From assembly GCA_036338025.1 (NCBI GenBank), contig JAYZDB010000114.1:1-10030 (forward strand): DNA of 10,030 bases. Reading direction: 5' to 3'. The position numbers and the translations under genes are program-made. Of the stretch, positions 1 through 6,915 are shown piece after piece; position 1 is the stretch's first letter; each line of letters opens with the position of its first letter. The stretch comes from JAYZDB01 sp036338025 (GTDB lineage Bacteria > Planctomycetota > UBA1135 > UBA2386). The notes under the pieces were generated by a model. That model saw only the letters and a list, made by a program, of their open reading frames with translations, did no database searches and had not been told where the DNA came from.

Positions 1-622
1 GGTGTCCGCGCTGCTGGGCCGCCTGCCCTCTGCGGTGGGTTACCAGCCGACGATGGCGTCCGAGATGGGCGCCCTGCAGGAGCGCATCACGTCGACCAAG
101 AACGGCTCGGTGACCTCCATGCAGGCCGTCTACGTGCCGGCTGACGACATCACCGACCCGGCGCCGGTGGCGACCTTCGCCCACCTGGACTCGACCATCA
201 TCCTCGAGCGTCAGATCGCCGAGCTGGGTATCTACCCGGCCGTCGACCCGCTCAAGTCGACCTCCAAGATGCTCAGCCCCGACACCGTCGGCGAGGAGCA
301 CTACCGGGTCGCGCGTGAGGTGCAGTCCACCCTGCAGCGCCTGCAGGACCTGCGCGACATCATCGCGATCCTCGGCATGGAGGAACTCAGCGACGAGGAC
401 AAGCAGGTGGTCAACCGCGGTCGCCGTATGCAGCGCTTTTTGGCCCAGCCGTTCTTCGTCGCCGAGACATTCACCGGCACGCCCGGCATCTTCTGCCCGG
501 TCGCCGATACCGTCCGGTCCTTCCGGGAGATCCTCGAGGGCAAGCACGATGATCTGCCCGAATCGGCCTTCTACATGGTAGGCGCGATCGAAGAAGCCGT
601 TGAGAAGGCCAAGGGATCCTAA
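1..622 (+). CDS. atpD: F1F0 ATP synthase subunit beta, C-terminal part (5' end outside window)
   Basis: Catalytic beta subunit of the F1 sector, which makes ATP from ADP and phosphate at the cytoplasmic face of the membrane. The first base is the last base of a codon, and 206 codons follow up to TAA. The fragment opens in the conserved SALLGRLPSAVGYQP stretch, so about 55% of a normal ~465-residue protein is missing upstream, including the Walker A and B motifs. Visible landmarks are the GIYPAVDPL segment with its adenine-contacting Tyr (fragment residue 78, equivalent to E. coli Tyr331), a DELSEED-type lever loop written EELSDED, FLAQPFFVAE, and the usual end AFYMVGAIEEAVEKAK. The common DSTSR after PAVDPL reads KSTSK here, a mild variation. 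It is followed 15 bases later by atpC in the standard operon order. The assignment is certain. Confidence 0.99.
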   Translation, partial: VSALLGRLPSAVGYQPTMASEMGALQERITSTKNGSVTSMQAVYVPADDITDPAPVATFAHLDSTIILERQIAELGIYPAVDPLKSTSKMLSPDTVGEEHYRVAREVQSTLQRLQDLRDIIAILGMEELSDEDKQVVNRGRRMQRFLAQPFFVAETFTGTPGIFCPVADTVRSFREILEGKHDDLPESAFYMVGAIEEAVEKAKGS

Positions 623-637
623 GCGAGAGCCAACGCG

Positions 638-1063
638 ATGAGCGAACTTCATCTCCGGGTTGTGACACCGCAGAACACCGTCGTGGATCGCAAGGTCCAG
701 AGCGTCACCTTTGAAGGTGTCGACGGAAGCTACGGCATCCTGCCGCAGCACGCTGCGCTGATGACGGCGACCAAGCCAGGTGTCGTGACCATCACGGAGA
801 CCGATGGCAGCGTCGAGGAGATGATTGTCACCGATGGCTTCGCCGAGATGCGCAACAACATCCTGTCGCTGATTTGCGAGGCTGGCGAGCTGGCTGGCGA
901 AATTGACCTCGAGCGGGCTGCCGAGGCCGAGGCCCGTGCCCGCGAGCAGATCGCGCAGTCTTCGAACGTCGATGTCAACCTTCCCAAGGCCGAGGCCGCC
1001 TTGCGCCGTGCGCTCCTGCGCCAGATGCTCGGTCGCCGGAAGACCGCCAGGGGCAACCTGTAG
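638..1063 (+). CDS. atpC: F1F0 ATP synthase subunit epsilon
   Basis: Epsilon subunit of the F1 central stalk. It couples rotation to catalysis and can inhibit ATP hydrolysis. The 141 residues match the usual 130-140. The N-terminal beta-sandwich carries the family signature: MSELHLRVVTP, then FEGVDGSYGILPQHAALMT and KPGVVTI. From about residue 85 there is a charged helical hairpin (DLERAAEAEARAREQ, then KAEAALRRALLRQML). The ATG lies 15 bases after the atpD stop with only a weak purine-rich stretch (GCGAGAG) upstream, consistent with translational coupling to atpD. It ends in TAG. It is the last gene of the operon: the next gene is convergent and a hairpin follows at once. The nine bases GGCAACCTG at the end of the gene are repeated just after the stop. 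Confidence 0.98.
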   Translation: MSELHLRVVTPQNTVVDRKVQSVTFEGVDGSYGILPQHAALMTATKPGVVTITETDGSVEEMIVTDGFAEMRNNILSLICEAGELAGEIDLERAAEAEARAREQIAQSSNVDVNLPKAEAALRRALLRQMLGRRKTARGNL

Positions 1064-1065
1064 CG

Positions 1066-1105
1066 GCAACCTGCGCGGGTCTAACCGCGCACCAGGTACG
1101 GTTGC
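1066..1105. terminator. Two-tier hairpin between convergent atpC and cyclase genes
   Basis: An inner perfect 7-bp stem, TGCGCGG (1072-1078) with CCGCGCA (1085-1091), closes a 6-base loop. It is flanked by an outer 6-bp stem, GCAACC (1066-1071) with GGTTGC (1100-1105), with an 8-base bulge on one side. It sits three bases after the atpC stop and covers the last codons of the oppositely oriented cyclase gene, so it could stop transcription from either side. No T-run follows on either strand, so classic intrinsic termination is an inference. Confidence 0.5.
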
Positions 1106-2691
1106 AGTGGCTGCTGCTTGCCCTTGACCTGAGTCAGGGGGAGTGGCTCGCAGTCGAACTCATCCTTGACCTGCTCGTAGGTGCTGCATCCGATCACGAC
1201 CTGGCCGACTTCGGCTACCGAGGACTCGATTCGGCAGGCAGTGTTGACGGTGTCGCCGACCACCGTGTAGTCGCGCCGTTGCAGGGCCCCGATGTCGCCG
1301 ACCACTGCGGAACCAGTGTTGATTCCGATGCGCAAACCGAGCTGTGGTCCGTCGGGGTTTTGGGAGTTGAATTCCTGGATGCGCCGCTGCATCGCGAGGC
1401 CGGTCCGGACTGCTCGTTGGGGATGATCTGGCTGGTCGAGCGGAGCGCCGAAAAACACCATCACGGCGTCGCCGATGAACTTGTCGAGAGTACCGCCATG
1501 CTCGAACACCTCTTCGGTGAGGGCTTGGAATACCTCATTGAGGAGTTCCGTGATTGCGCGGGCCGGCTGGTTCTCCGACAGGTTCGTGAAGCCCGCGATA
1601 TCCGCGAACAACACGCTGACCTCACGCTCTTCGGCCGCCATGCCGGAGGCCTCGATGGTGTCGGCCTGGATGATGCGATCGATGACCGCCGGGGCGTTGT
1701 AGCGCGACAGGCGCTCGCGGATCTCGCGCTCGTGGTCAACCGCGGTCTGTAGCTGGGCGCGTTCGACGGCGGCTGCGGACAGGCTGGCGAGGATGCAGAG
1801 CACCTCGAGGTGCGAGCGCGAGAACATGTTGCGGGAGCGGCGATCGACGTAGATCAGCCCCCCGACCTTGCCACGGTGGCATAGTGGCGCACAAATCGCG
1901 GATCGGATGCCCTGCGAGACAATGCTGGCGGCGGCATTGAAGCGTGGGTCTTCCTCGGCGTCGGTCACCAAGACCGCTTGCTGGGTCGTGATTGCGGCAT
2001 TCGCGATGTGTCGGCTCATCCGCAGATCGCTAGCTCGCCCACCGTCCGCGGTGCGCTGCAGGCGAGGAACCAGGGTTTTTTGGTCCTCGTCAAACAGCAT
2101 CACCGATGCCTGGTTGGCTGGTAGGTGTTGGAACACCAGGTCGAGCACTGTCTTGAGGGTGGTGTCGAGATCGTCGTTGGACAGCAAGGAGTCGGTCGCC
2201 AGGCGCATCAGTTGGATGATCTCGGCCGCCCCGATGGTGGTCGGTGGTGTTTGTCCGAAGGAGGTCTTGGCGCCGTCCTCCTCCAAGATGGTCTTGAACA
2301 AGCCATCCAGGTTGCGGACTTCGATAGCTGTCGACATGGTCTGTTCCCGGTGCCGGACCTTGGCGTCGAGTTCGACCGGGAGATCGACGTGGAAATCCAC
2401 GATGATGTCTCCCATCGCGATGCGGTCATCGCCGAGCGCGTGTTCGAAGATCGTCCGGCCGCGTAACCGCAATCCGTTGACGCTGCTGTTGTCCCGCAGA
2501 ATCCACCGTCCGCCTTCGAAGCTGACGGTGGCGTGGTGGCGCGAAATGCTGTTGTTGTCGATCACCAGGTCGCAGTCTCGACGGCGCCCGATACGCACTT
2601 CACCACTATCGAAGAGGTGCCGCTCCTCCTTGCCGTTGATCTGGAAGCTGACTTCCAGCTTCGTCGAGTTCGAGCGCTCCGCCTCTACCAC
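1081..2691 (-). CDS. FHA-GAF-class III adenylate/guanylate cyclase
   Basis: Predicted soluble signalling enzyme that makes a cyclic nucleotide, most likely cAMP from ATP. Residues ~12-103 form an FHA domain, which binds phosphothreonine peptides, with its signature residues: GR at 35-36, SRHH at 50-53 and NG at 72-73. Residues ~165-312 look like a GAF sensor domain. A short helical linker (~315-345) leads to the cyclase homology domain (~355-536). There the two metal-binding Asp are present (D364 in LFADIAGFT, D408 in KFIGDAV), as are the transition-state residues N483 and R487 in DTVNTACRIES. The purine-specifying pair appears to be K404 and T476, the class IIIb adenylate cyclase pattern. 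No membrane segment is seen. The start is GTG; a GGGAG lies about ten bases upstream and no in-frame ATG precedes it. A 30-codon reading frame overlaps this start. It ends in TAG. The FHA domain suggests input from Ser/Thr kinases, and the GAF ligand cannot be predicted. Confidence 0.95.
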   Translation of the reverse strand: MVEAERSNSTKLEVSFQINGKEERHLFDSGEVRIGRRRDCDLVIDNNSISRHHATVSFEGGRWILRDNSSVNGLRLRGRTIFEHALGDDRIAMGDIIVDFHVDLPVELDAKVRHREQTMSTAIEVRNLDGLFKTILEEDGAKTSFGQTPPTTIGAAEIIQLMRLATDSLLSNDDLDTTLKTVLDLVFQHLPANQASVMLFDEDQKTLVPRLQRTADGGRASDLRMSRHIANAAITTQQAVLVTDAEEDPRFNAAASIVSQGIRSAICAPLCHRGKVGGLIYVDRRSRNMFSRSHLEVLCILASLSAAAVERAQLQTAVDHEREIRERLSRYNAPAVIDRIIQADTIEASGMAAEEREVSVLFADIAGFTNLSENQPARAITELLNEVFQALTEEVFEHGGTLDKFIGDAVMVFFGAPLDQPDHPQRAVRTGLAMQRRIQEFNSQNPDGPQLGLRIGINTGSAVVGDIGALQRRDYTVVGDTVNTACRIESSVAEVGQVVIGCSTYEQVKDEFDCEPLPLTQVKGKQQPLQPYLVRG

Positions 2692-2777
2692 TGCCGGAGG
2701 TCTCCCGCCTGGTGTACGAGCAGATCCACTGCTGCTGAGGATCGATGCGAGTTCCTGCGGACATTCACGTGAGCCAT
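2685..2777 (-). CDS. Possible 30-residue leader peptide upstream of the cyclase
   Basis: An ATG preceded by GGGAG at an 8-base spacing opens a 30-codon frame whose TAG ends four bases inside the cyclase coding region (the GTG start and the TAG overlap in GTGGTAG). The peptide (MAHVNVRRNSHRSS..., ending QAGDLRQW) resembles nothing I know. Its ribosome-binding site looks at least as good as that of the cyclase, so ribosomes finishing here could restart on the GTG. Alternatives are a chance frame, or the real N-terminus of the cyclase displaced by a frameshift. Confidence 0.3.
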   Translation of the reverse strand: MAHVNVRRNSHRSSAAVDLLVHQAGDLRQW

Positions 2778-2808
2778 GGTAGCGGCTCCCGCTTGGATTG
2801 GGCCAGCC

Positions 2809-2840
2809 CTCTCGGATACCCGGGCAAGGGTCTCCGAGAG
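2809..2840 (-). terminator. Imperfect 13-bp hairpin downstream of the secreted protein gene
   Basis: CTCTCGGATACCC (2809-2821) pairs with GGGTCTCCGAGAG (2828-2840) at 12 of 13 positions around a 6-base loop (GGGCAA). Read on the minus strand it lies about 27 bases after the stop of the secreted protein and 32 bases before the possible leader ORF of the cyclase. This placement fits a terminator separating two same-strand genes. No T-run follows, so the mode of termination is uncertain. Confidence 0.55.
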
Positions 2841-2866
2841 GACCGTGGGAAACTCGTTGCGAGGGC

Positions 2867-3916
2867 CTAGTTGTAGCCGACTACGCCACTGATGGCGTTG
2901 GTCAGGTGCAGGCTCGCCGCGGTTCCGACGGCGGCCTGGGCCGAGAACGACAGGCCGACGAAGGTCGTGCTTACTGGAACCGGGACCGCTATTTTTCCGG
3001 TGCCGGAGCTGAAGGTAAAGGTCCCCGCTAGCAGCAGGACTGCCGGGTTCAGGTAGAGCCTGCAGCCAAGGAAGGTTGCTGTCTTATCGGGGACTCCGAG
3101 ATACAGCAGGCCGACAGCGCCGCTACCGGCGTTCGACACGGCGATGTCAAAGGATTTCCCCATGACCGGCAGGTTGGCGTTCAAGTCCGGACCGCCAGTG
3201 GTCCCGGCACCGGTAAGACAAGAACTCCCAGAGGTGGTGAGGGATGCTGCCGTACAGGTTGTGTTGGTGGCGCCGGGGGTGCGGATCGCGTTGGCGTTGG
3301 CGATGTGATCGAAGTCCAGGAACAGCGTTGTACACCAGGCATTGGTGGCGGTGGATTCGTCGCGGAATATGCCGGCCGGGCCGTAGCTGCCATCTGGTCC
3401 GATGGCCGCGGCGCTGTCGTAGACCTTGTCGGTGGCTGGGAAGCCCTTGTCAGCCATGCCGATGATGTCGACGATGGTGGCCAGGCCCACAATGTCGGTG
3501 ACGAGATCCTTGTCTGAATCGACGTCTTTTCCCACAAGGGCGGTGATCTTCGAGGTGTCGGAGGTGGAGATGAGATAGATCGTGTTGGTGCCGTTTTCGA
3601 TCCTGTTGGATGCGCCCAGGTCGTAGTCCTTCTGGGTCACGCCGGTGTCGCCGAGTACGAAGTATCCCCGCGCGGGGATCGAGTAGCCGGTGAGGTCCCA
3701 GGCCCGATCCAGGACTCCGGCAGGGTTGCCGTCGCCCTCTACGACCAGCACCATGTGTCCATCGAGACTGGTGGTTGGAGCGCCGCGGAGTTCGATCATC
3801 TCCTGGTCATCCGTGCTGGCATGGCTGGCATAGATCTCGTTGATCTGAAGCGGGATCTGGGCGAAGCCGGCCGAGCTGAGCAGGGCAAGCGTGACGATGA
3901 GAGTGGGGTACTTCAT
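2867..3916 (-). CDS. Secreted lamin-tail-like protein with planctomycete-type C-terminal module
   Basis: Exported protein of unknown function, 349 residues. MKYPTLIVTLALLSSAGFA is a clear Sec signal peptide with likely cleavage after Ala19 (AGFA/Q). Residues ~22-215 resemble lamin-tail-domain-like regions of bacterial exported proteins: LQINEIYASHASTDDQEMIEL, then a DGHMVLVVEGDG strand, RAWDLTG, GYFVLGD, and later IVDIIGMADKGFP and GPDGSYGPAGIFR. After a Ser/Thr/Gly linker, residues ~245-349 form a beta-rich module (PVMGKSFDIAVSNAG, GLLYLG, GCRLYL, then FVGLSFSAQA) of the kind found at the end of many exported planctomycete proteins. I recall this resemblance and have not searched for it. Cys195, Cys221, Cys233 and Cys285 could form disulfides outside the cytoplasm. 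The ATG has no clear ribosome-binding site. The stop is TAG and a hairpin follows. An adhesive, surface or extracellular-structure role is possible but unproven. Confidence 0.85.
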   Translation of the reverse strand: MKYPTLIVTLALLSSAGFAQIPLQINEIYASHASTDDQEMIELRGAPTTSLDGHMVLVVEGDGNPAGVLDRAWDLTGYSIPARGYFVLGDTGVTQKDYDLGASNRIENGTNTIYLISTSDTSKITALVGKDVDSDKDLVTDIVGLATIVDIIGMADKGFPATDKVYDSAAAIGPDGSYGPAGIFRDESTATNAWCTTLFLDFDHIANANAIRTPGATNTTCTAASLTTSGSSCLTGAGTTGGPDLNANLPVMGKSFDIAVSNAGSGAVGLLYLGVPDKTATFLGCRLYLNPAVLLLAGTFTFSSGTGKIAVPVPVSTTFVGLSFSAQAAVGTAASLHLTNAISGVVGYN

Positions 3917-3970
3917 GAGGTGTGTTGGCTATGTGATGGTTTGGGTGGGGGAGACTGTTCCTGGAGAGTC

Positions 3971-4000
3971 TTGGGGACTTGCGGGGGATTCCTGTAATGT
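3971..4000 (+). promoter_or_regulatory. Possible sigma-70-like promoter for the DUF1579 gene
   Basis: TTGGGG (3971-3976) and TAATGT (3995-4000) are separated by 18 bases. They lie about 80 bases upstream of the chosen ATG, in the 162-base divergent gap shared with the secreted protein gene. Both boxes are imperfect. Nothing else in this gap stands out, and I could not identify a promoter for the leftward gene. Confidence 0.25.
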
Positions 4001-4078
4001 CCGGCCTGGGCCTTGCGCAGTGATCAGCGCGAGGTGAGCACTGATTCATCACCAGAAACTACCCCGAGAGAGATTCCC

Positions 4079-4558
4079 ATGGGTGAGACCCCAAGCATAC
4101 CGCAAGGACCGACCGACCAGCATGAACAGATGATGAATAAGGTCGGTGAGTGGACGGTTGCCTGCCAGTATTTTCTGGGCGGCGAAACAGTCGCTGCTGA
4201 GGGCGTAGAGCTGGTTGAGGCCCTTGGGCCTTATTGGACGGTCGGGCATTTCCGCTGCGAGATGATGGGGACCGAGATCTCGGGGGTTTCGACCTCCGGT
4301 TTCGACCCTGCCAAGGGCAAGTACACCGGCACCTGGCAGGACTCAGCAACGCCGTACTTCTACTATTTCGAGGGCGACATCGATGAGGATGGGCGGCTGG
4401 TGATGGAGGGTGAGAACTACGATCCCTTCACGAGTTCGACTGCCACCTACCGGAGTATCCAGACGCTCGGCAAGGACCAGCGCACGCTGGAACTCTACAT
4501 CATCAAGCCTGATACCGATCCGTTCCAGGTGCTCGAGTACAGCTACACGCGGGCCTGA
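4079..4558 (+). CDS. DUF1579 family protein
   Basis: Small protein of 159 residues whose pattern fits the DUF1579 family, of unknown biochemical role. Family traits seen in order: an N-terminal HEQMMNKVGEW helix-turn, YFLGGETVAAEG, then EISGVSTSGFDPAKGKYTGTW (residues 67-86), the Trp-Gln-Asp-Ser turn (86-89), and strands around YFYYFEGDIDEDGRLVMEGE. Such proteins are predicted beta-barrels related to lipocalin or nitrobindin-like folds. There is no signal peptide or membrane segment, so it is probably cytoplasmic. I chose the ATG because GAGAGAGA ends five bases before it; an in-frame TTG 22 codons upstream would add a tail without family resemblance. It converges with the helicase gene, leaving only 12 bases between stops. 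Its product gives no hint about its neighbours. Confidence 0.85.
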   Translation: MGETPSIPQGPTDQHEQMMNKVGEWTVACQYFLGGETVAAEGVELVEALGPYWTVGHFRCEMMGTEISGVSTSGFDPAKGKYTGTWQDSATPYFYYFEGDIDEDGRLVMEGENYDPFTSSTATYRSIQTLGKDQRTLELYIIKPDTDPFQVLEYSYTRA

Positions 4559-4560
4559 CG

Positions 4561-4579
4561 CGGCGTAGGATTACCGCCG
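4561..4579 (+). terminator. Weak hairpin after the DUF1579 gene
   Basis: CGGCG (4561-4565) pairs with CGCCG (4575-4579) around a 9-base loop, followed by TTTGTTG. It starts two bases after the DUF1579 stop and covers the stop codon of the convergent helicase gene. The stem is short, so this is only a possible terminator. Confidence 0.25.
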
Positions 4580-5857
4580 TTTGTTGTGGTCATCGGTTTC
4601 GCGCGGTGACTGCCGCCGGGATTTTGTCGGCCTGGACCCGCGCCCCGAAGTCTTCTTGTTGGGCTTTGGGCTGAGCTTCTGCCTGGGTCGGAACTGTCCG
4701 AGTTCGACCGGCACCTTGGATCGGAACGGATGGTCCTCGATGACTTCGATGACCTGTCGAATGCAGGTCTCGATGTTGCGCAGGCGAATCCGTTCCCGGC
4801 TGTCGCAGAACGAGATCGCGACGCCACGACGTCCAGCCCGGGCGGTCCTGCCGATCCGGTGGACGTAGGTCTCAGGCACATCCGGCAGGTCGAAGTTGAA
4901 GACGTGGGTGATGTCCACCACGTCGAGTCCACGTGCTGCCAGGTCGCTGGCTACCAGGACCCGGAACCGGCCTTGGCGAAAACTCTTCAGCGTGGCTTCG
5001 CGCATCGCCTGGGACTTGTTGCCGTGGATCGCCTCGGCGCCGACTCCGAGTTCCCGCAGGTAGCGAGCGGTTTCGTTGGCAGTACGCTTGGTGGCGGTAA
5101 AGACCAGGGCTCTCCGGATCGCCGGATCGAGCAGGATGTCGGCGAGCAGGGCGCGCTTGTCGCCCCGCTCGACATGGTAGACCTGCTGGACCACGAGCTT
5201 GGAGGTGGTGGCTGATGCGGTGACCTCCACCCGGACCGGATCGGTCAGGAGTCGGTTTGCGATTTCCACGATTTCGGTGGGCATGGTCGCCGAGAACAAG
5301 TTGGCTTGACGAACCGGCGGCAGGCCTCGGATTACGACCCGGACGTCTTTGAGGAATCCCATGTCCAGCATCCGGTCGGCTTCGTCGAGGACGAAGGCTT
5401 CGATCTTGCCAAGTCGGACGTGCTTCTTGCGCATCAGGTCCAGTAGACGTCCTGGGGTTGCGACCAGGATGTGGATGCCGGACCGCAGGGTCGCGCTTTG
5501 CGCGTCGATGTCGGTGCCACCGACCACGACTCCGCAACGCAGTTCCGTGTGTGAAGCGTAGGACCCGATCCGTTCGCCGATCTGGGCTGCCAGCTCACGG
5601 GTAGGGGTCATGATCAGGGCCCGCGGAGCGAAGCTATGCACAGTGTCGGCGCTGTCCAGCAAGCGTTGGATGATCGGCAGGGCGAAGGCTGCGGTCTTGC
5701 CGGTGCCGGTCTGGGCTATGCCAAGGAGATCGCGCCCTTGCAGCAGGGCAGGGATCGCCTCGGTCTGGATCGGTGTCGGCGCGGCGTAGGCCTCTCGACG
5801 CAGGACGCGTACGATTGGTTCGACCAGACCGAGTTCGGAGAACGGGGAAGAGGACAT
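4571..5857 (-). CDS. DEAD-box ATP-dependent RNA helicase, RhlE-like
   Basis: ATP-driven RNA unwinding enzyme of superfamily 2, probably acting in ribosome assembly, RNA decay or cold adaptation. All core motifs are intact in 428 residues: F6 and Q31 of the Q motif (PTPIQ), motif I AQTGTGKT (48-55), Ia PTRELA (85-90), TPGRLLDL (134-141), DEAD at 158-161, SAT at 189-191, ALVFTATKR (250-258), RGLDVVDITHVFNFDLP (309-325), and motif VI HRIGRTARAG (333-342). A basic, Ser/Pro-rich tail (~390-428) is typical of RhlE-type proteins and suits nonspecific RNA contact. RhlE fits better than DeaD/CsdA because the protein is short and has no extra folded C-terminal domain. I start at the ATG giving MSSSPFSELGL, matching the family N-terminus. 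A more upstream start would add 36 residues without resemblance and overlap the divergent gene. No ribosome-binding site is obvious; a 5-bp hairpin sits right against the ATG. Confidence 0.96.
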   Translation of the reverse strand: MSSSPFSELGLVEPIVRVLRREAYAAPTPIQTEAIPALLQGRDLLGIAQTGTGKTAAFALPIIQRLLDSADTVHSFAPRALIMTPTRELAAQIGERIGSYASHTELRCGVVVGGTDIDAQSATLRSGIHILVATPGRLLDLMRKKHVRLGKIEAFVLDEADRMLDMGFLKDVRVVIRGLPPVRQANLFSATMPTEIVEIANRLLTDPVRVEVTASATTSKLVVQQVYHVERGDKRALLADILLDPAIRRALVFTATKRTANETARYLRELGVGAEAIHGNKSQAMREATLKSFRQGRFRVLVASDLAARGLDVVDITHVFNFDLPDVPETYVHRIGRTARAGRRGVAISFCDSRERIRLRNIETCIRQVIEVIEDHPFRSKVPVELGQFRPRQKLSPKPNKKTSGRGSRPTKSRRQSPRETDDHNKRR

Positions 5858-5940
5858 GGCTTGCGGGAAGCCGGAGAGTGTATCCGAGGATCGCCAGTAT
5901 CCCCGTTGAATGTCGGGCGCTCTGGGAGAGACTGGGGTGG

Positions 5941-6645
5941 ATGTCAGACCTCGATACGATCGCACGAAGCCCGGATGAGGTTGCTGTCCGCGCTACCCTG
6001 TGCCTGGCCTTTGCGATGCGCGGGCTGCTGGAAGGCGACGCCGGTGGCGAAGATGAGGCCGAGGCCGACACGATGCGTGAGCAGTTGCTGGTCGGCCTGC
6101 AACGTGAGGAGCGTTTGTGGGCCGGGCTGGATGCGCACGAACGCGAGCTACTCGAGACTCCGATCGGCGCTGCCGATCCAGAAGCTGCCGACCAGGCGAT
6201 TTGGGCCGCGGAGGCTGGCCAGGTCTTGCTGTGGGCCCTCGAACGTCGGGAGCTCCCAGCACATGATGAGCAGGAACATCCCTTCAAGGTCGCCAAGTCG
6301 GTGGGGGTGATCTCCAACGTCGGAGGGATTCCGGACAACTGGCTGCTGCTCCGATCACCACGGCTCCGATCTGCTGAGGAGATTCGAAAACAGCAGCGCC
6401 GGCTCACCGCCATCCGAACTCGGCTGCAGGCCTACGCTGCCGATCCGGAAACCACCGTGGATTTCCACGCCTTCGCGAATTCCCTGGCCGGAGCCGCGGA
6501 TGTCCCGATGCGGGCCGGGGATCTCGCTATCGAGGACGAACCGATTCTAACCGCGGATCCAGGTGCGATTGCGACTGCGCTGGTGGTGGCGACAGAACGT
6601 GAAGCTGGCATCAACTGGTTGCTCGGCGAGTCGCAGGATCCGTAA
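5941..6645 (+). CDS. DUF4272 domain protein
   Basis: Cytoplasmic protein of 234 residues without signal peptide or membrane segment, matching the DUF4272 pattern; its function is unknown. The family-like parts are SPDEVAVRATLCLAFAMRGL near the N-terminus (10-29), LVGLQREERLW (50-60), the hallmark WAAEAGQVLLWALERRELP (88-106), the LRSAEEIRKQQRR helix (142-154), and ATEREAGINWLLGE near the end (217-230). Between them it is acidic and Ala-rich. The ATG is preceded by GGGAGAG and GGGGTGG within 17 bases; the reading frame continues upstream into the helicase gene, but that part is a shadow of the helicase. It is divergent from the helicase with 83 bases between starts, and converges with infA with 10 bases between stops. 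The family call is from recognition of these motifs. Confidence 0.78.
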   Translation: MSDLDTIARSPDEVAVRATLCLAFAMRGLLEGDAGGEDEAEADTMREQLLVGLQREERLWAGLDAHERELLETPIGAADPEAADQAIWAAEAGQVLLWALERRELPAHDEQEHPFKVAKSVGVISNVGGIPDNWLLLRSPRLRSAEEIRKQQRRLTAIRTRLQAYAADPETTVDFHAFANSLAGAADVPMRAGDLAIEDEPILTADPGAIATALVVATEREAGINWLLGESQDP

Positions 6646-6655
6646 CCCCGGTCGA

Positions 6656-6874
6656 TCAGCGTCCGCGGTAGGTGATGCGCCCGCGAGTCAGGTCGTACGG
6701 CGACACCTCGACGGTGACCGTGTCACCGGGAAGGATGCGGATGTAGAACTTGCGCATCTTGCCGGAGACGTGGGCCAGCACCATGTGGCCACCCTCGACC
6801 TCGACCCGGAACCTCGCATTGGGCAAGGCTTCGATTACGGTTCCTTCGAGGGTGATTGCTTCTTCTTTCGCCAA
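6656..6874 (-). CDS. infA: Translation initiation factor IF-1 (TTG start)
   Basis: Small OB-fold protein that binds the 30S A site and helps IF-2 and IF-3 select the initiator tRNA. From the TTG at 6874 the product is 72 residues, the usual IF-1 length, and starts MAKEEAI, matching the common MAKED/E start. The fold signature is complete: EGTVIEALPNARFRVEVEGG, HVSGKMRKFYIRILPGD, and the end SPYDLTRGRITYRGR. An in-frame ATG 20 codons upstream (6934) would add MARVLDFSPSTG..., which resembles nothing in the family, and a plausible promoter lies inside that stretch. GGAAC sits eight bases ahead of the TTG. The gene stands alone here instead of in the ribosomal-protein cluster with rpmJ and rpsM. 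It converges with the DUF4272 gene. Confidence 0.96.
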   Translation of the reverse strand: MAKEEAITLEGTVIEALPNARFRVEVEGGHMVLAHVSGKMRKFYIRILPGDTVTVEVSPYDLTRGRITYRGR

Positions 6875-6915
6875 ACGAGTTCCGGTGCGGGAATTGGGCC
6901 CTGTGGACGGCGAGA

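Noticed and set aside
1868..2782. A 304-codon plus-strand frame, and a 216-codon one at 1102-1752, opposite the cyclase
   Set aside because: Both lie across a gene with complete FHA, GAF and cyclase motifs and show no recognisable family.
4013..4078. TTG start 22 codons upstream of the DUF1579 gene
   Set aside because: The added residues do not resemble the family, while the ATG at 4079 has a purine-rich GAGAGAGA five bases before it.
5858..5965. An upstream start adding 36 residues to the helicase
   Set aside because: The extra residues lack helicase resemblance and would overlap the start of the divergent DUF4272 gene; MSSSPFSELGL matches the usual family N-terminus.
5634..6413. A 259-codon minus-strand frame across the helicase and DUF4272 genes
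   Set aside because: Ser/Arg-rich low-complexity translation, overlapping two motif-supported genes in other frames.
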